From Cryosericum sp035403525 (GTDB lineage Bacteria > Caldisericota > Caldisericia > Cryosericales > Cryosericaceae), in NCBI GenBank assembly GCA_035403525.1, contig DAONFE010000004.1:1-64000 (forward strand): 64,000 nt of DNA, read 5' to 3'. Numbering within the stretch: the stretch's first letter is position 1; each line of letters opens with the position of its first letter. Made by a program: the position numbers and the translations under genes. Below, one piece after another: positions 16,391 to 24,083 of this stretch. A model generated the notes under the pieces. The model saw only the letters and a program-made list of their open reading frames with translations, searched no databases and had not been told where the DNA came from.

Positions 16391-18754
16391 TCAGTCTCCC
16401 GGGCGTGCCCCGCGTTGCGGCGATTCGTCAGGAAGAAGCGCTTTCTCAAGCACCTGACCGATGTCGCTCACAAACGTGAATTCAAGTTTCTGGGCGATGT
16501 CCGTAGAAATCTTGGTTGTATCGCGTCGATTATCCTCTGGCAGGATCAGTTTCCGGATACCTGCCCGATAGGCCCCAAGAACCTTTGCCTTGATACCGCC
16601 GACCGGGAGTACTTGACCACGCAAGGTGATTTCCCCCGTCATAGCCACGTCCGAGCGCACCTTGCGACCTGTCAGCGCGGACACCATGGCCGTCGCCATC
16701 GTGACGCCGGCAGAGGGTCCTTCCTTGGGTACCGCGCCCTCTGGCACATGCACGTGGAGGTCTGTCTTGTCAATAAAGTGCGGATCAAGCCCCAGCTCGA
16801 CAGCGTGCGCACGTATGTAACTCAGGGCTGCCTGTGCGGACTCCTTCATGACGTCGCCCAGCTGTCCTGTCAGTTGCAGGTTTCCCTTGCCGTCCATGCG
16901 GATTGACTCCACATAGACGGTATCGCCGCCGTACTGCGTAACAACCAGCCCGCAGGCAACGCCAACACGCGGCTCCTTGATCAGACTCGTGTGTGAGTAC
17001 GGCGCCAGGTCCAGATAGTCCTCAAGGTCGTCCGCATGTACCGTGACACCTGAGAACGACTTCTTCTTCTCAACCTTCAGCCTCGCCACCTTCCTGCAGA
17101 TGCGAACAAGAGCTCGTTCCAGGCCACGCACGCCTGCTTCCCGCGTGTACTGCTGGATAACCTTGAGCAAGGCCTCATCGTCAATCGAAAGGTCCGCCTC
17201 TCGCAGTCCATGCTGCTGCAGCGCCTTGGGAAGAAGAAAGTGTCTTCCTATCTGCTGCTTCTCTTCATCGGTATATCCCGGCAGCGAAATGACCTCCATA
17301 CGGTCCAGCAAGGCCGAGGGTATCGTGTCGGATACATTGGCTGTCGTCAGAAACAGAACCTCCGACAGGTCAAAGGGAATCTCAATATAGTGGTCGCTGA
17401 ACTGTGTATTCTGCTCCGGGTCCAAGGCCTCGAGAAGAGCGGCAGTCGGGTCGCCCCGGAAGTCGGCGCCTACCTTGTCTATCTCGTCGAGGAGGAATAC
17501 GGGATTCTTGGTCCCCGCCTGCTTGATGCCCTGGATGATGCGCCCTGGCATTGCACCCACATAGGTGCGCCGGTGCCCACGCACCTCCGCCTCATCCCTG
17601 ATGCCGCCAAGCGACACGTGGACAAACTTGCGGCCCAGTGTTTCGGCAATGGACTTTCCGAGAGATGTCTTGCCGACACCTGGAGGACCAACAAAGCAGA
17701 GAATCGGACCCTTGGCCTTGTCGGACAGCTTGCGCACAGCCAGATACTCAAGAATCCGGTCCTTGATTTCCTCGAGTCCATAATGGTCCTTGTCAAGAAC
17801 CCTGCGCGCTCTGCGCAGGTCAATCCTGTCCTCCGTCCTGACTTCCCATGGCAACCCCATCAGCCAGTCGAGATAGGTACGGATGACGGAACTTTCGGGA
17901 CTCATGGCAGGCGTTTTCGCCAGACGGGCCAGCTCCTCGTCGATTTTGTCACGGACATAGGTGGGGGCGGCAAACTTCTCCAGCTTCTGCCGGTATTCGC
18001 CAACCTCGCCCGCCTCTTCGCCCTCCTCGCCAAGCTCCTTCTCGATCGCTCGAACCTGCTCGCGCAGATAGTACTCGCGCTGGGACTGATCAACCTTGGC
18101 CTTGACATCGTTTTCGATCTTGCGGGCCAGCTCGAGCACATAGATTTCCTTCGCAAGAAGCTCTGCTATCCGGTGCAGGCGCTCCTCTGCGTCGAGCGTC
18201 GCCAGCAGCATCTGCCGGTCTTCTGCTGACAACAGGAGGCTGCTCGCCACCAGGTCCGCAAACCTGTCCGGCTCGGTGACACCCGTAACATTATTGACAG
18301 CCTCGGGTGGCAGCTTCTTGGACAGCTCCACGTACTGCGAAAACTGGTCAAGGACCACGCGCATCAGTGCTTCCCGTTCTGTGGACGTCTTCTCGTCAAT
18401 GGGAAGACTCTCGACGCTGGCAGTCAGCATGTCATTCTCTGAACGCACTGCCTGTATGCGAACGCGGCGCTGGCCTTCGACGAGCACACGGTCGCTGCCA
18501 TCCGGCAGCTTGAGCAGCTGCAGTATCTCCGCACCAACGCCGATTTCATAGAGGTCGTCGAGACCGGGGTCCTCGTTGGACTCATCCTTCTGGCACACGA
18601 GAACAATCTTGCGATTTCCCGAAAGTGCTGCCTCGATGCTCTTCAGCGACTTCGGCCTTCCTACAAAGAGGGGAAGGACATGATATGGAAACACCACCAC
18701 ATTCCGAAGAGGAATGAGGGGTGCCTCAGTCAATTCCCAATCCTGATCACTCAT
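16391..18754 (-). CDS. lon: ATP-dependent protease Lon
   Basis: Cytosolic AAA+ serine protease that removes damaged and regulatory proteins. At 787 residues it is a typical LonA: N-terminal substrate-binding domain (from LIPLRNVVVFPYHVLPLFVG), a coiled region around 200-260, AAA+ domain with Walker A GPPGVGKTSL (about 356-365) and sensor motifs, and a protease domain with the catalytic serine in PKEGPSAGVTMATAM (about S681) and lysine in GGIKAKVLGAYRAG (about K722). It follows clpX by 18 bases and precedes the rodZ-like gene by 5, in a unit that begins with tig-clpP-clpX. No heat-shock operator was seen directly before it. Confidence 0.97.
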   Translation of the reverse strand: MSDQDWELTEAPLIPLRNVVVFPYHVLPLFVGRPKSLKSIEAALSGNRKIVLVCQKDESNEDPGLDDLYEIGVGAEILQLLKLPDGSDRVLVEGQRRVRIQAVRSENDMLTASVESLPIDEKTSTEREALMRVVLDQFSQYVELSKKLPPEAVNNVTGVTEPDRFADLVASSLLLSAEDRQMLLATLDAEERLHRIAELLAKEIYVLELARKIENDVKAKVDQSQREYYLREQVRAIEKELGEEGEEAGEVGEYRQKLEKFAAPTYVRDKIDEELARLAKTPAMSPESSVIRTYLDWLMGLPWEVRTEDRIDLRRARRVLDKDHYGLEEIKDRILEYLAVRKLSDKAKGPILCFVGPPGVGKTSLGKSIAETLGRKFVHVSLGGIRDEAEVRGHRRTYVGAMPGRIIQGIKQAGTKNPVFLLDEIDKVGADFRGDPTAALLEALDPEQNTQFSDHYIEIPFDLSEVLFLTTANVSDTIPSALLDRMEVISLPGYTDEEKQQIGRHFLLPKALQQHGLREADLSIDDEALLKVIQQYTREAGVRGLERALVRICRKVARLKVEKKKSFSGVTVHADDLEDYLDLAPYSHTSLIKEPRVGVACGLVVTQYGGDTVYVESIRMDGKGNLQLTGQLGDVMKESAQAALSYIRAHAVELGLDPHFIDKTDLHVHVPEGAVPKEGPSAGVTMATAMVSALTGRKVRSDVAMTGEITLRGQVLPVGGIKAKVLGAYRAGIRKLILPEDNRRDTTKISTDIAQKLEFTFVSDIGQVLEKALLPDESPQRGARPGD

Positions 18755-18772
18755 GACAGTTATTCACTCCTA

Positions 18773-20014
18773 TCAGGCGGATTCCGGAAGTGGAATTCGC
18801 TCAGTCGTTCCATCGTTCCTGGTAGCCATGAACTCCTTTCGTGGTGAGAAGAACTCGGCTCCAACCGTTACCTCAGCAATGCCCGCAAAGGATGGCAGCT
18901 CAAACATCAGGTCAACCATCGGCTGGTCAATAGCCGACCTCAACCCGCGCGCGCCCATGCCCATTTTTCCGGCCTTCTCGGCGATGCTCTCAATGGCATC
19001 GTCGGTGAATTGAAGCTGAATGCCGTCCATGGAGAACAGTTCCTGGTACTGCTGGACGATGGAGTTCTTCGGTTCGACCAGGACCCGCTTGAGATCCTGT
19101 GTCGACAACTCATTCAACTCCAGTCTCAACGGAAACCTTCCAACCAGTTCCGGCAACATGCCGAATTTGACAAAGTCGCTGCTTAACAGTTTCCTGTCAT
19201 CACTCTGGCGATCGTGCCGCACAAACCCCACCTCGCGCGGAGCCGTCCGCTGCGCACGAATTCCATCGAGCCCCTCGAACGTACCTCCGGCGATGAACAG
19301 CACGTCTCGCGTGTTGAACTTGATGGTTTCCTGCAGAGGGTGCTTGCGCCCGCCCTGAGGGGGAACACTTGCAACAGTTCCCTCCACGATCTTCAGGAGC
19401 GCCTGCTGGACTCCTTCGCCACTTACGTCGCGGGTTATGGATGGATTCTCAGACTTGCGTCCGATCTTATCGATCTCGTCGAGGTATACGATGCCGCATT
19501 CTGCGCGAGCCACATCGAAGTCAGTGGCCTGCAGCAACCCGAGAAGTATGTTTTCGACGTCTTCTCCAACATAGCCTGCCTCTGTAAGCGTCGTAGCATC
19601 GGCGATGGTGAATGGCACGTCCAGAATGTGAGCAAGCGTCCTCGCAAGGTGCGTCTTGCCAACGCCGGTCGGGCCTGCGAGAAGAATGTTGGACTTCTCT
19701 ATCTCGACCTTAGGTGACCGACTTCGAGCAGAAAGGCGCTTGTAGTGATTGTATGCTCCAACTGCAAGTGCCTTTTTGACCTCATTCTGGCCAATGACGT
19801 AGGCGTCGAGCTGTGCGTAGATTTCTTTGGGGCTCAGCGGGCGAAATCCAGTCCACGGCTCGTTCCCCTTCGATTCACGCACGAGCTCTCGTCCTCTCTC
19901 GATACACTCATCGCAGATGTATGACCCGTCCAGTCCTTTGGCGAGGAGTTGAACTTCGCTCGACTTCTTGCCGCAGAATGAACAGGATGGCTCGTCACTA
20001 TTGCGGTTGGCCAT
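18773..20014 (-). CDS. clpX: ATP-dependent Clp protease ATP-binding subunit ClpX
   Basis: AAA+ unfoldase that feeds substrates to ClpP. The 413-residue protein has the N-terminal zinc-binding domain with cysteines at about 11, 14, 34 and 37 (CSFC and CDEC), Walker A AGPTGVGKTHL, the pore loop GYVGED, Walker B IVYLDEIDKI, and the RKH loop GGRKHP. The ClpP-docking loop reads VGF instead of the usual IGF. The ATG at 20014 lies inside the end of clpP (17-base overlap); the open frame upstream lacks homology. The tig-clpP-clpX-lon order is widely conserved. Confidence 0.97.
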   Translation of the reverse strand: MANRNSDEPSCSFCGKKSSEVQLLAKGLDGSYICDECIERGRELVRESKGNEPWTGFRPLSPKEIYAQLDAYVIGQNEVKKALAVGAYNHYKRLSARSRSPKVEIEKSNILLAGPTGVGKTHLARTLAHILDVPFTIADATTLTEAGYVGEDVENILLGLLQATDFDVARAECGIVYLDEIDKIGRKSENPSITRDVSGEGVQQALLKIVEGTVASVPPQGGRKHPLQETIKFNTRDVLFIAGGTFEGLDGIRAQRTAPREVGFVRHDRQSDDRKLLSSDFVKFGMLPELVGRFPLRLELNELSTQDLKRVLVEPKNSIVQQYQELFSMDGIQLQFTDDAIESIAEKAGKMGMGARGLRSAIDQPMVDLMFELPSFAGIAEVTVGAEFFSPRKEFMATRNDGTTERIPLPESA

Positions 20015-20627
20015 TCCTGTCAGGGGCCTCGACTTCACCGGTGACGCCAATCTTGGAGATGACCTGATCCACAATGCCGTAGTCCATGGCCTCGGTCGCA
20101 GACATGAAGAAGTCCCGCTCCGTGTCCCGCCGGACAACGTCAAATGGTTTCCCGGTATGAGAAGCCAGGATATGGTTCACCGACTCTTTGATCCGCAGGA
20201 TTTCCTTGGCCTGTATCTCGATGTCCGTCGCCTGACCCTGAGCACCACCCCAGGGCTGGTGAATCATGATGCGCGAATTGGGCAGCGCAAAACGCTTGCC
20301 CTTGCGGCCTGCGGCAAGGAGAACGGCGGCAAGACTGGCGGCCTGTCCGAGGCAGATCGTCGACACTGGTGCATTAATGTACTGCATGGTGTCGTAGATA
20401 GCCATACCAGGCGTGACCTCGCCCCCGACGCTGTTAATGTACAGATAGATGTCCTTGCTCGCGTTCTCGGCAGTAAGGTAGAGCATTTCGGCAACAACGA
20501 GGTTAGACACCTGGGTGTCGATCTCGCCGCCAAGGAAGACAATCCTATCCTTCAGAAGCCGGGAGTAGATATCATACCCCCGCTCCCCGTGTACTGTCTG
20601 TTCAACAACATATGGAATAACGCTCAT
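19998..20627 (-). CDS. clpP: ATP-dependent Clp protease proteolytic subunit ClpP
   Basis: Serine peptidase that forms the barrel of the ClpXP protease. The 209-residue protein carries the full catalytic triad: serine in LGQAASLAAVLLAAG, histidine in SRIMIHQPWGG and aspartate in the ERDFFMSATEAMDYG region. N-terminal IPYVVEQTVHGERGYDIYSR is typical of the mature form, so little or no propeptide is present. The ATG at 20627 overlaps the tig stop (ATGA), and its AGGAGG ribosome-binding site lies within the last codons of tig. Confidence 0.97.
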   Translation of the reverse strand: MSVIPYVVEQTVHGERGYDIYSRLLKDRIVFLGGEIDTQVSNLVVAEMLYLTAENASKDIYLYINSVGGEVTPGMAIYDTMQYINAPVSTICLGQAASLAAVLLAAGRKGKRFALPNSRIMIHQPWGGAQGQATDIEIQAKEILRIKESVNHILASHTGKPFDVVRRDTERDFFMSATEAMDYGIVDQVISKIGVTGEVEAPDRNGQPQ

Positions 20628-21892
20628 GGTTCCTCCTGTGCAGTCTTCGCAGCTGTTTTCACGGCTACACTGTCGACAATCAGGTCGCGTGTCTTCTCCC
20701 ACACTATCACGTTCCCGGCGGTCTTCCGACCTGCCTCGGTCGAAGTGTCGATACCAGCCTTGGTCAATTCGTCGGCGTGTTCGCCGACATACTCATCAAT
20801 AACGGCGTCGTCGGCCACAATTCCGCAGGCCCGCTCAGTTGCCTCCATCAGAAGGTCTCTCTGCAAAGCCTTGACGGCATCAGCCTCCACGTCCTTCATC
20901 AACTGTTCCATTGCGATATTATTGTACTTCAGATACTCGTTGAGAGAAAGACCATTGCGTGCGAGACTCTCCTTGATTTCGCCCAGGCGCTGTTCCGTAG
21001 CGTCGCGACGAACGTAACCAGGAAAGTCGATAGCAAGCTTCTCTGCAGCCGTATCGACGGCGCGAGTGAACAGTGCATCCTTGCGAGCTTCCTCAGCCTT
21101 GCGGCGTTCATCGTCTTCAAGCGTTTTCCGGAGCTCCTCGAGATTCTCAAAAGCGCCGACGCTGCGCGCAAAGTTGTCGTCCACCGGGGGAATGTGCTTC
21201 TCGGCCACGCTCTCGAGGGTAATTTCACCTTCCATCGAGCTCCCTGAGAGTTGAACGCTGAAGTGTCTCGTTTCGCCCGGCATCATTCCCACAAGATACG
21301 GCTCGTACGCTTTCCCGACCTCGCCCTCGCCTACGGTCAACTCAGTGTGATAGGGATTGGTAGCTTTCTCTGTCTTAATGGTAACGGCGACAGCGTCCCC
21401 TTTCTCGGCAGGCCCTTCCTTTGGAGATGTTTCGGTCAATGCCTCGACCAGCGCGCTGATGCGACGCTCGACTGATTTCGTCACATCAACCGGTTCATCC
21501 TCGACCTCGATACTCTTCCAGAAAGTCTGGTCTGTCCTGGAAAGCTCAAATACCCGGACCTGGAGTTTCAGCTCGTCGTTCAGCTCTTCGCCGACAGTGG
21601 AGTCGACAATCTCTGGCTCGAAAATGAGGGCATCGGCGTCACTCTGCTCTTTGAGGAAAGCCAGGTAGGCCTGGGAAGCGGCTTTCTGAACGACCTCGTC
21701 TTTGAGATCCTGATTGCTCACGTACTTGGCAACCATGCCAAGCGGAGCCTTGCCGGGACGGAATCCAGGAACGTGGAGGCTCCGGGCCTTTGCCTGCAGG
21801 GCCTGCTGGCGAAGCGCTGCAGTCTCCTCGGGAGTGAACGTCGCAGATATGACAGTTGAATTTCCAATCTTTGTTGCCGCGGTATATTCCAC
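20624..21892 (-). CDS. tig: Trigger factor, ribosome-associated chaperone
   Basis: Binds the ribosome exit tunnel and shields nascent proteins. The 422-residue protein has the N-terminal ribosome-binding domain with the signature VPGFRPGKAPLGMV, a central FKBP-like region (about 160-245) and a helical C-terminal chaperone domain. I prefer GTG at 21892: GGAGG lies five bases before it, whereas the in-frame ATG at 21904 contains that GGAGG and has only a tRNA upstream. The tRNA-Leu 3' end is 15 bases away, so the tig message is probably generated from the tRNA transcript by processing. It is coupled to clpP by an ATGA overlap. Confidence 0.93.
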   Translation of the reverse strand: MEYTAATKIGNSTVISATFTPEETAALRQQALQAKARSLHVPGFRPGKAPLGMVAKYVSNQDLKDEVVQKAASQAYLAFLKEQSDADALIFEPEIVDSTVGEELNDELKLQVRVFELSRTDQTFWKSIEVEDEPVDVTKSVERRISALVEALTETSPKEGPAEKGDAVAVTIKTEKATNPYHTELTVGEGEVGKAYEPYLVGMMPGETRHFSVQLSGSSMEGEITLESVAEKHIPPVDDNFARSVGAFENLEELRKTLEDDERRKAEEARKDALFTRAVDTAAEKLAIDFPGYVRRDATEQRLGEIKESLARNGLSLNEYLKYNNIAMEQLMKDVEADAVKALQRDLLMEATERACGIVADDAVIDEYVGEHADELTKAGIDTSTEAGRKTAGNVIVWEKTRDLIVDSVAVKTAAKTAQEEP

Positions 21893-21906
21893 AATCTCCT
21901 CCATAT

Positions 21907-21991
21907 TGGTGCGAAGGGCGGGAGTTGAACCCGCATGGAATTACCCACTGGATCCTAGGTCCAGCGCGTCTGCCAGTTCCGCCACCCTCGC
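21907..21991 (-). tRNA. tRNA-Leu (anticodon TAG)
   Basis: The acceptor stem GCGAGGG pairs with CCTTCGC, followed by encoded ACCA. The anticodon stem CTGGA/TCCAG encloses the 7-base loop CCTAGGA, placing TAG at 34-36. The T-stem and TTCAACT loop are normal, and a long variable region fits a class II leucine tRNA. Position 33 is C where almost all tRNAs have U. The 3' end lies 15 bases before the tig start codon. Confidence 0.92.
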
Positions 21992-22041
21992 TGAATACTT
22001 GCTGACACACATCGCAGGGAACTGAATCTTCGGGCAAGTGG

Positions 22042-22117
22042 TGGTGGGTCGTACAGGACTTGAACCTGTAACCGCCTGATTAAGAGTCAGATGCTCTACC
22101 AATTGAGCTAACGACCC
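22042..22117 (-). tRNA. tRNA-Lys (anticodon CTT)
   Basis: Acceptor GGGTCGT pairs with ACGACCC and is followed by ACCA. The D-arm GCTCAATTGGTAGAGC, anticodon loop CTCTTAA and T-arm ACAGG-TTCAAGT-CCTGT are all standard. Confidence 0.96.
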
Positions 22118-22199
22118 ACAACTTGAACAGCACGATTATACGAGTTTTCAGAGACGTGTCAACCGCCCGCCGTTCATCCAGTCAGGGTGGCCGGCGCTC

Positions 22200-22276
22200 T
22201 GGCGCGCCCAGCAGGAGTCGAACCCGCAACCCGCGGATCCGAAGTCCGCAGCTCTATCCAGTTGAGCTATGGGCGC
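22200..22276 (-). tRNA. tRNA-Arg (anticodon TCG)
   Basis: Acceptor GCGCCCA pairs with TGGGCGC, followed by G73 and encoded CCA. The anticodon arm GCGGA-CTTCGGA-TCCGC gives TCG, reading CGA codons and, by wobble, others of the CGN box. Confidence 0.95.
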
Positions 22277-22293
22277 TCAATCGTACAACGTAC

Positions 22294-22370
22294 TGGTGCG
22301 CTTAGCAGGACTCGAACCTGCGGCCTACGGATTAGGAATCCATCGCTCTATCCGCCTGAGCTATAAGCGC
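22294..22370 (-). tRNA. tRNA-Arg (anticodon CCT)
   Basis: Acceptor GCGCTTA pairs with TAAGCGC, followed by ACCA. The anticodon arm ATGGA-TTCCTAA-TCCGT gives CCT, reading AGG; the outermost stem pairs are weak. The T-arm GCAGG-TTCGAGT-CCTGC is standard. Confidence 0.94.
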
Positions 22371-22412
22371 GCATGACAGCCTGCCATAAAGTTTCCAGCC
22401 GCCAACAATTTC

Positions 22413-22490
<78 letters not shown>

Positions 22491-22499
22491 ATGTGTACC

Positions 22500-22576
22500 T
22501 GGCGAGCCCAGCAGGATTTGAACCTGCGACCGACGGATTAGAAATCCGTTGCTCTATCCAGCTGAGCTATGGGCCC
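22500..22576 (-). tRNA. tRNA-Arg (anticodon TCT)
   Basis: Acceptor GGGCCCA pairs with TGGGCTC (one G-T), followed by G73 and encoded CCA. The anticodon arm ACGGA-TTTCTAA-TCCGT gives TCT, reading AGA. It is the third arginine isoacceptor in the array and is separated from tRNA-Pro by a single base. Confidence 0.95.
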
Positions 22577-22577
22577 A

Positions 22578-22654
22578 TGGTCGGGGCGAGTGGATTCGAA
22601 CCACCGATCTCATGGTCCCAAACCATGCGCGTTACCAAGCTACGCCACACCCCG
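22578..22654 (-). tRNA. tRNA-Pro (anticodon TGG)
   Basis: Acceptor CGGGGTG pairs with CGCCCCG, followed by ACCA. The anticodon arm CATGG-TTTGGGA-CCATG gives TGG. It is the first tRNA of the array and lies a few bases after the predicted transcription start. Confidence 0.96.
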
Positions 22655-22663
22655 AGCACCTAG

Positions 22664-22691
22664 AGAATACACGCAATCAGCCAGAAATCAA
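22664..22691 (-). promoter_or_regulatory. Predicted promoter of the tRNA array and tig operon
   Basis: TTGATT, a 16-base spacer and TATTCT on the minus strand overlap the rdgB stop codon. Transcription would begin a few bases before tRNA-Pro. No other promoter or terminator was seen before tig, so the array and tig may share this promoter. Confidence 0.5.
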
Positions 22692-23296
22692 GAACGCAGG
22701 CTGACCTCCGACTCAAGGATAGACATAAGACTCGCGATCGCCCGGGACCGATGACTGATTCTGTCTTTCACTTCCGGCCCCATTTCGGCAAACGTGCTCG
22801 TGTATCCATCAGGGACAAACAGCGGGTCGTACCCGAACCCTGATGTTCCGCGAGGGTCAGGCCTTATGGTTCCATGCACGCTACCGTACGCGGACACGCA
22901 CTGAGGCACACCAGGAAGAAATGCAACTATCCAGCACACGAACCGGCCATGTACCAACGACGTCCCCTGGTCCAGAAGAAACCTGGACATGGCAGCCCGC
23001 TCTGAAAGCCCTGCATATGAGAAGCGGGCCGAATGTACCCCGGGCATGCGCCCGAACTCCTCTAGTTCCAAGCCTGAGTCATCTGCCAGGATGATGTCTG
23101 CACACACCCCTCGACACTGGTCGCGACGAACGCCGGCAAGGGCCTTTCGATAGGCGTTCTGGTAGTAGGTTGCACCGCACTCAACGACGCTGCCAGCCTC
23201 GAGCGGCTCGACCACCAGGTCACGTCCCAGAACTGCCAGAATGCTGCGAAACTCCTGCACCTTGTGTCTGTTGCCAGTGACAACCTTTAGTTTCAA
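22688..23296 (-). CDS. rdgB: Non-canonical purine NTP pyrophosphatase, RdgB/HAM1 family
   Basis: Removes ITP, XTP and dITP from the nucleotide pool by cleaving them to monophosphates. The 202-residue protein shows the family motifs TGNRHKVQEF at the N-terminus, ADDSGLEL, FGYDPLF and SHRSRA near the end. The start is TTG, overlapping the murI stop (TTGA); this murI-rdgB coupling is also common elsewhere. It is the last protein gene before the tRNA array. Confidence 0.95.
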   Translation of the reverse strand: MKLKVVTGNRHKVQEFRSILAVLGRDLVVEPLEAGSVVECGATYYQNAYRKALAGVRRDQCRGVCADIILADDSGLELEEFGRMPGVHSARFSYAGLSERAAMSRFLLDQGTSLVHGRFVCWIVAFLPGVPQCVSAYGSVHGTIRPDPRGTSGFGYDPLFVPDGYTSTFAEMGPEVKDRISHRSRAIASLMSILESEVSLRS

Positions 23297-24081
23297 ATAT
23301 CGGCGACCTCGACGGAGCTGACGTAGTCGCCAAGAAACAGGCGAGCCTTGTCGAGAAAGTCGCCCGTATCGCCGGTCGTCAGGAATCTATCCGGATGACC
23401 GGACACAGCCTTCAGCCGACACTTCTCGAGCACCAGCCCCACTTCGTAGGCAAGCTCCTTGCTGGGGTCGACGATCTTGACGGAAGGGCCAAGAATGCTC
23501 TCGATGAGTCGTGTAAGAAAGGGGAAGTGGGTGCATCCAAGGACAAGCGTGTCAGCACCGAACTCGTGAACTGGTTTCAAAACGTCCGAAGCGTAGTCCG
23601 TGACGTCACGACCATCAATCGTTCCGGCTTCTACGAGATTGACCAGCTCCTGGGACTGCAGTTCTATCATGTCTACGGTAGGGTCGAGGAGGCTCATGGC
23701 GCGGAGATACCCGTGCCGGCGGGCAGTTCCCGGCGTGGACAGTACGGCTACCCTGTTATTGCGCGTTGCAAGTTGTGCGCTCTTGACACCAGCCGATATC
23801 ATGCCGAGCACGGGCACGCTCACGCGCTGCTGAATGTCAGGAAAGATAGCGCTGGATGCCGTATTGCATGCAACGACCACAATGCGCGCCCCATGCTGCT
23901 GCAGGTAGTCAATGATTGCAGTCGCTCTTTCTATTACCTGCTCGCGGGGCTTTGTGCCGTACGGGAAGAACCGTGAGTCAGCAACGTACATGATTGCTTC
24001 TCGTGGAAGCCTGTTCTTCAACTCCCGTACAACCGCCAGTCCGCCAACCCCGGAATCGAACACGCCAACATATGAGTCCAT
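23293..24081 (-). CDS. murI: Glutamate racemase
   Basis: Makes D-glutamate for peptidoglycan. The 262-residue protein has both catalytic cysteines in their usual contexts, VVACNTASSAIFP and LVLGCTHFPFL, and the N-terminal GVFDSGVGGLAVVREL and YVADSRFFPYG signatures. The ATG follows AAGGA. It directly follows the modular amidase gene and overlaps rdgB. Cell-wall supply (murI) and cell-wall hydrolysis (the amidase) are thus neighbours. Confidence 0.96.
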   Translation of the reverse strand: MDSYVGVFDSGVGGLAVVRELKNRLPREAIMYVADSRFFPYGTKPREQVIERATAIIDYLQQHGARIVVVACNTASSAIFPDIQQRVSVPVLGMISAGVKSAQLATRNNRVAVLSTPGTARRHGYLRAMSLLDPTVDMIELQSQELVNLVEAGTIDGRDVTDYASDVLKPVHEFGADTLVLGCTHFPFLTRLIESILGPSVKIVDPSKELAYEVGLVLEKCRLKAVSGHPDRFLTTGDTGDFLDKARLFLGDYVSSVEVADI

Positions 24082-24083
24082 GC

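Noticed and set aside
17210..18229. 339-codon plus-strand frame opposite lon
   Set aside because: Antisense shadow of the Lon ATPase domain, with no motif or start signal.
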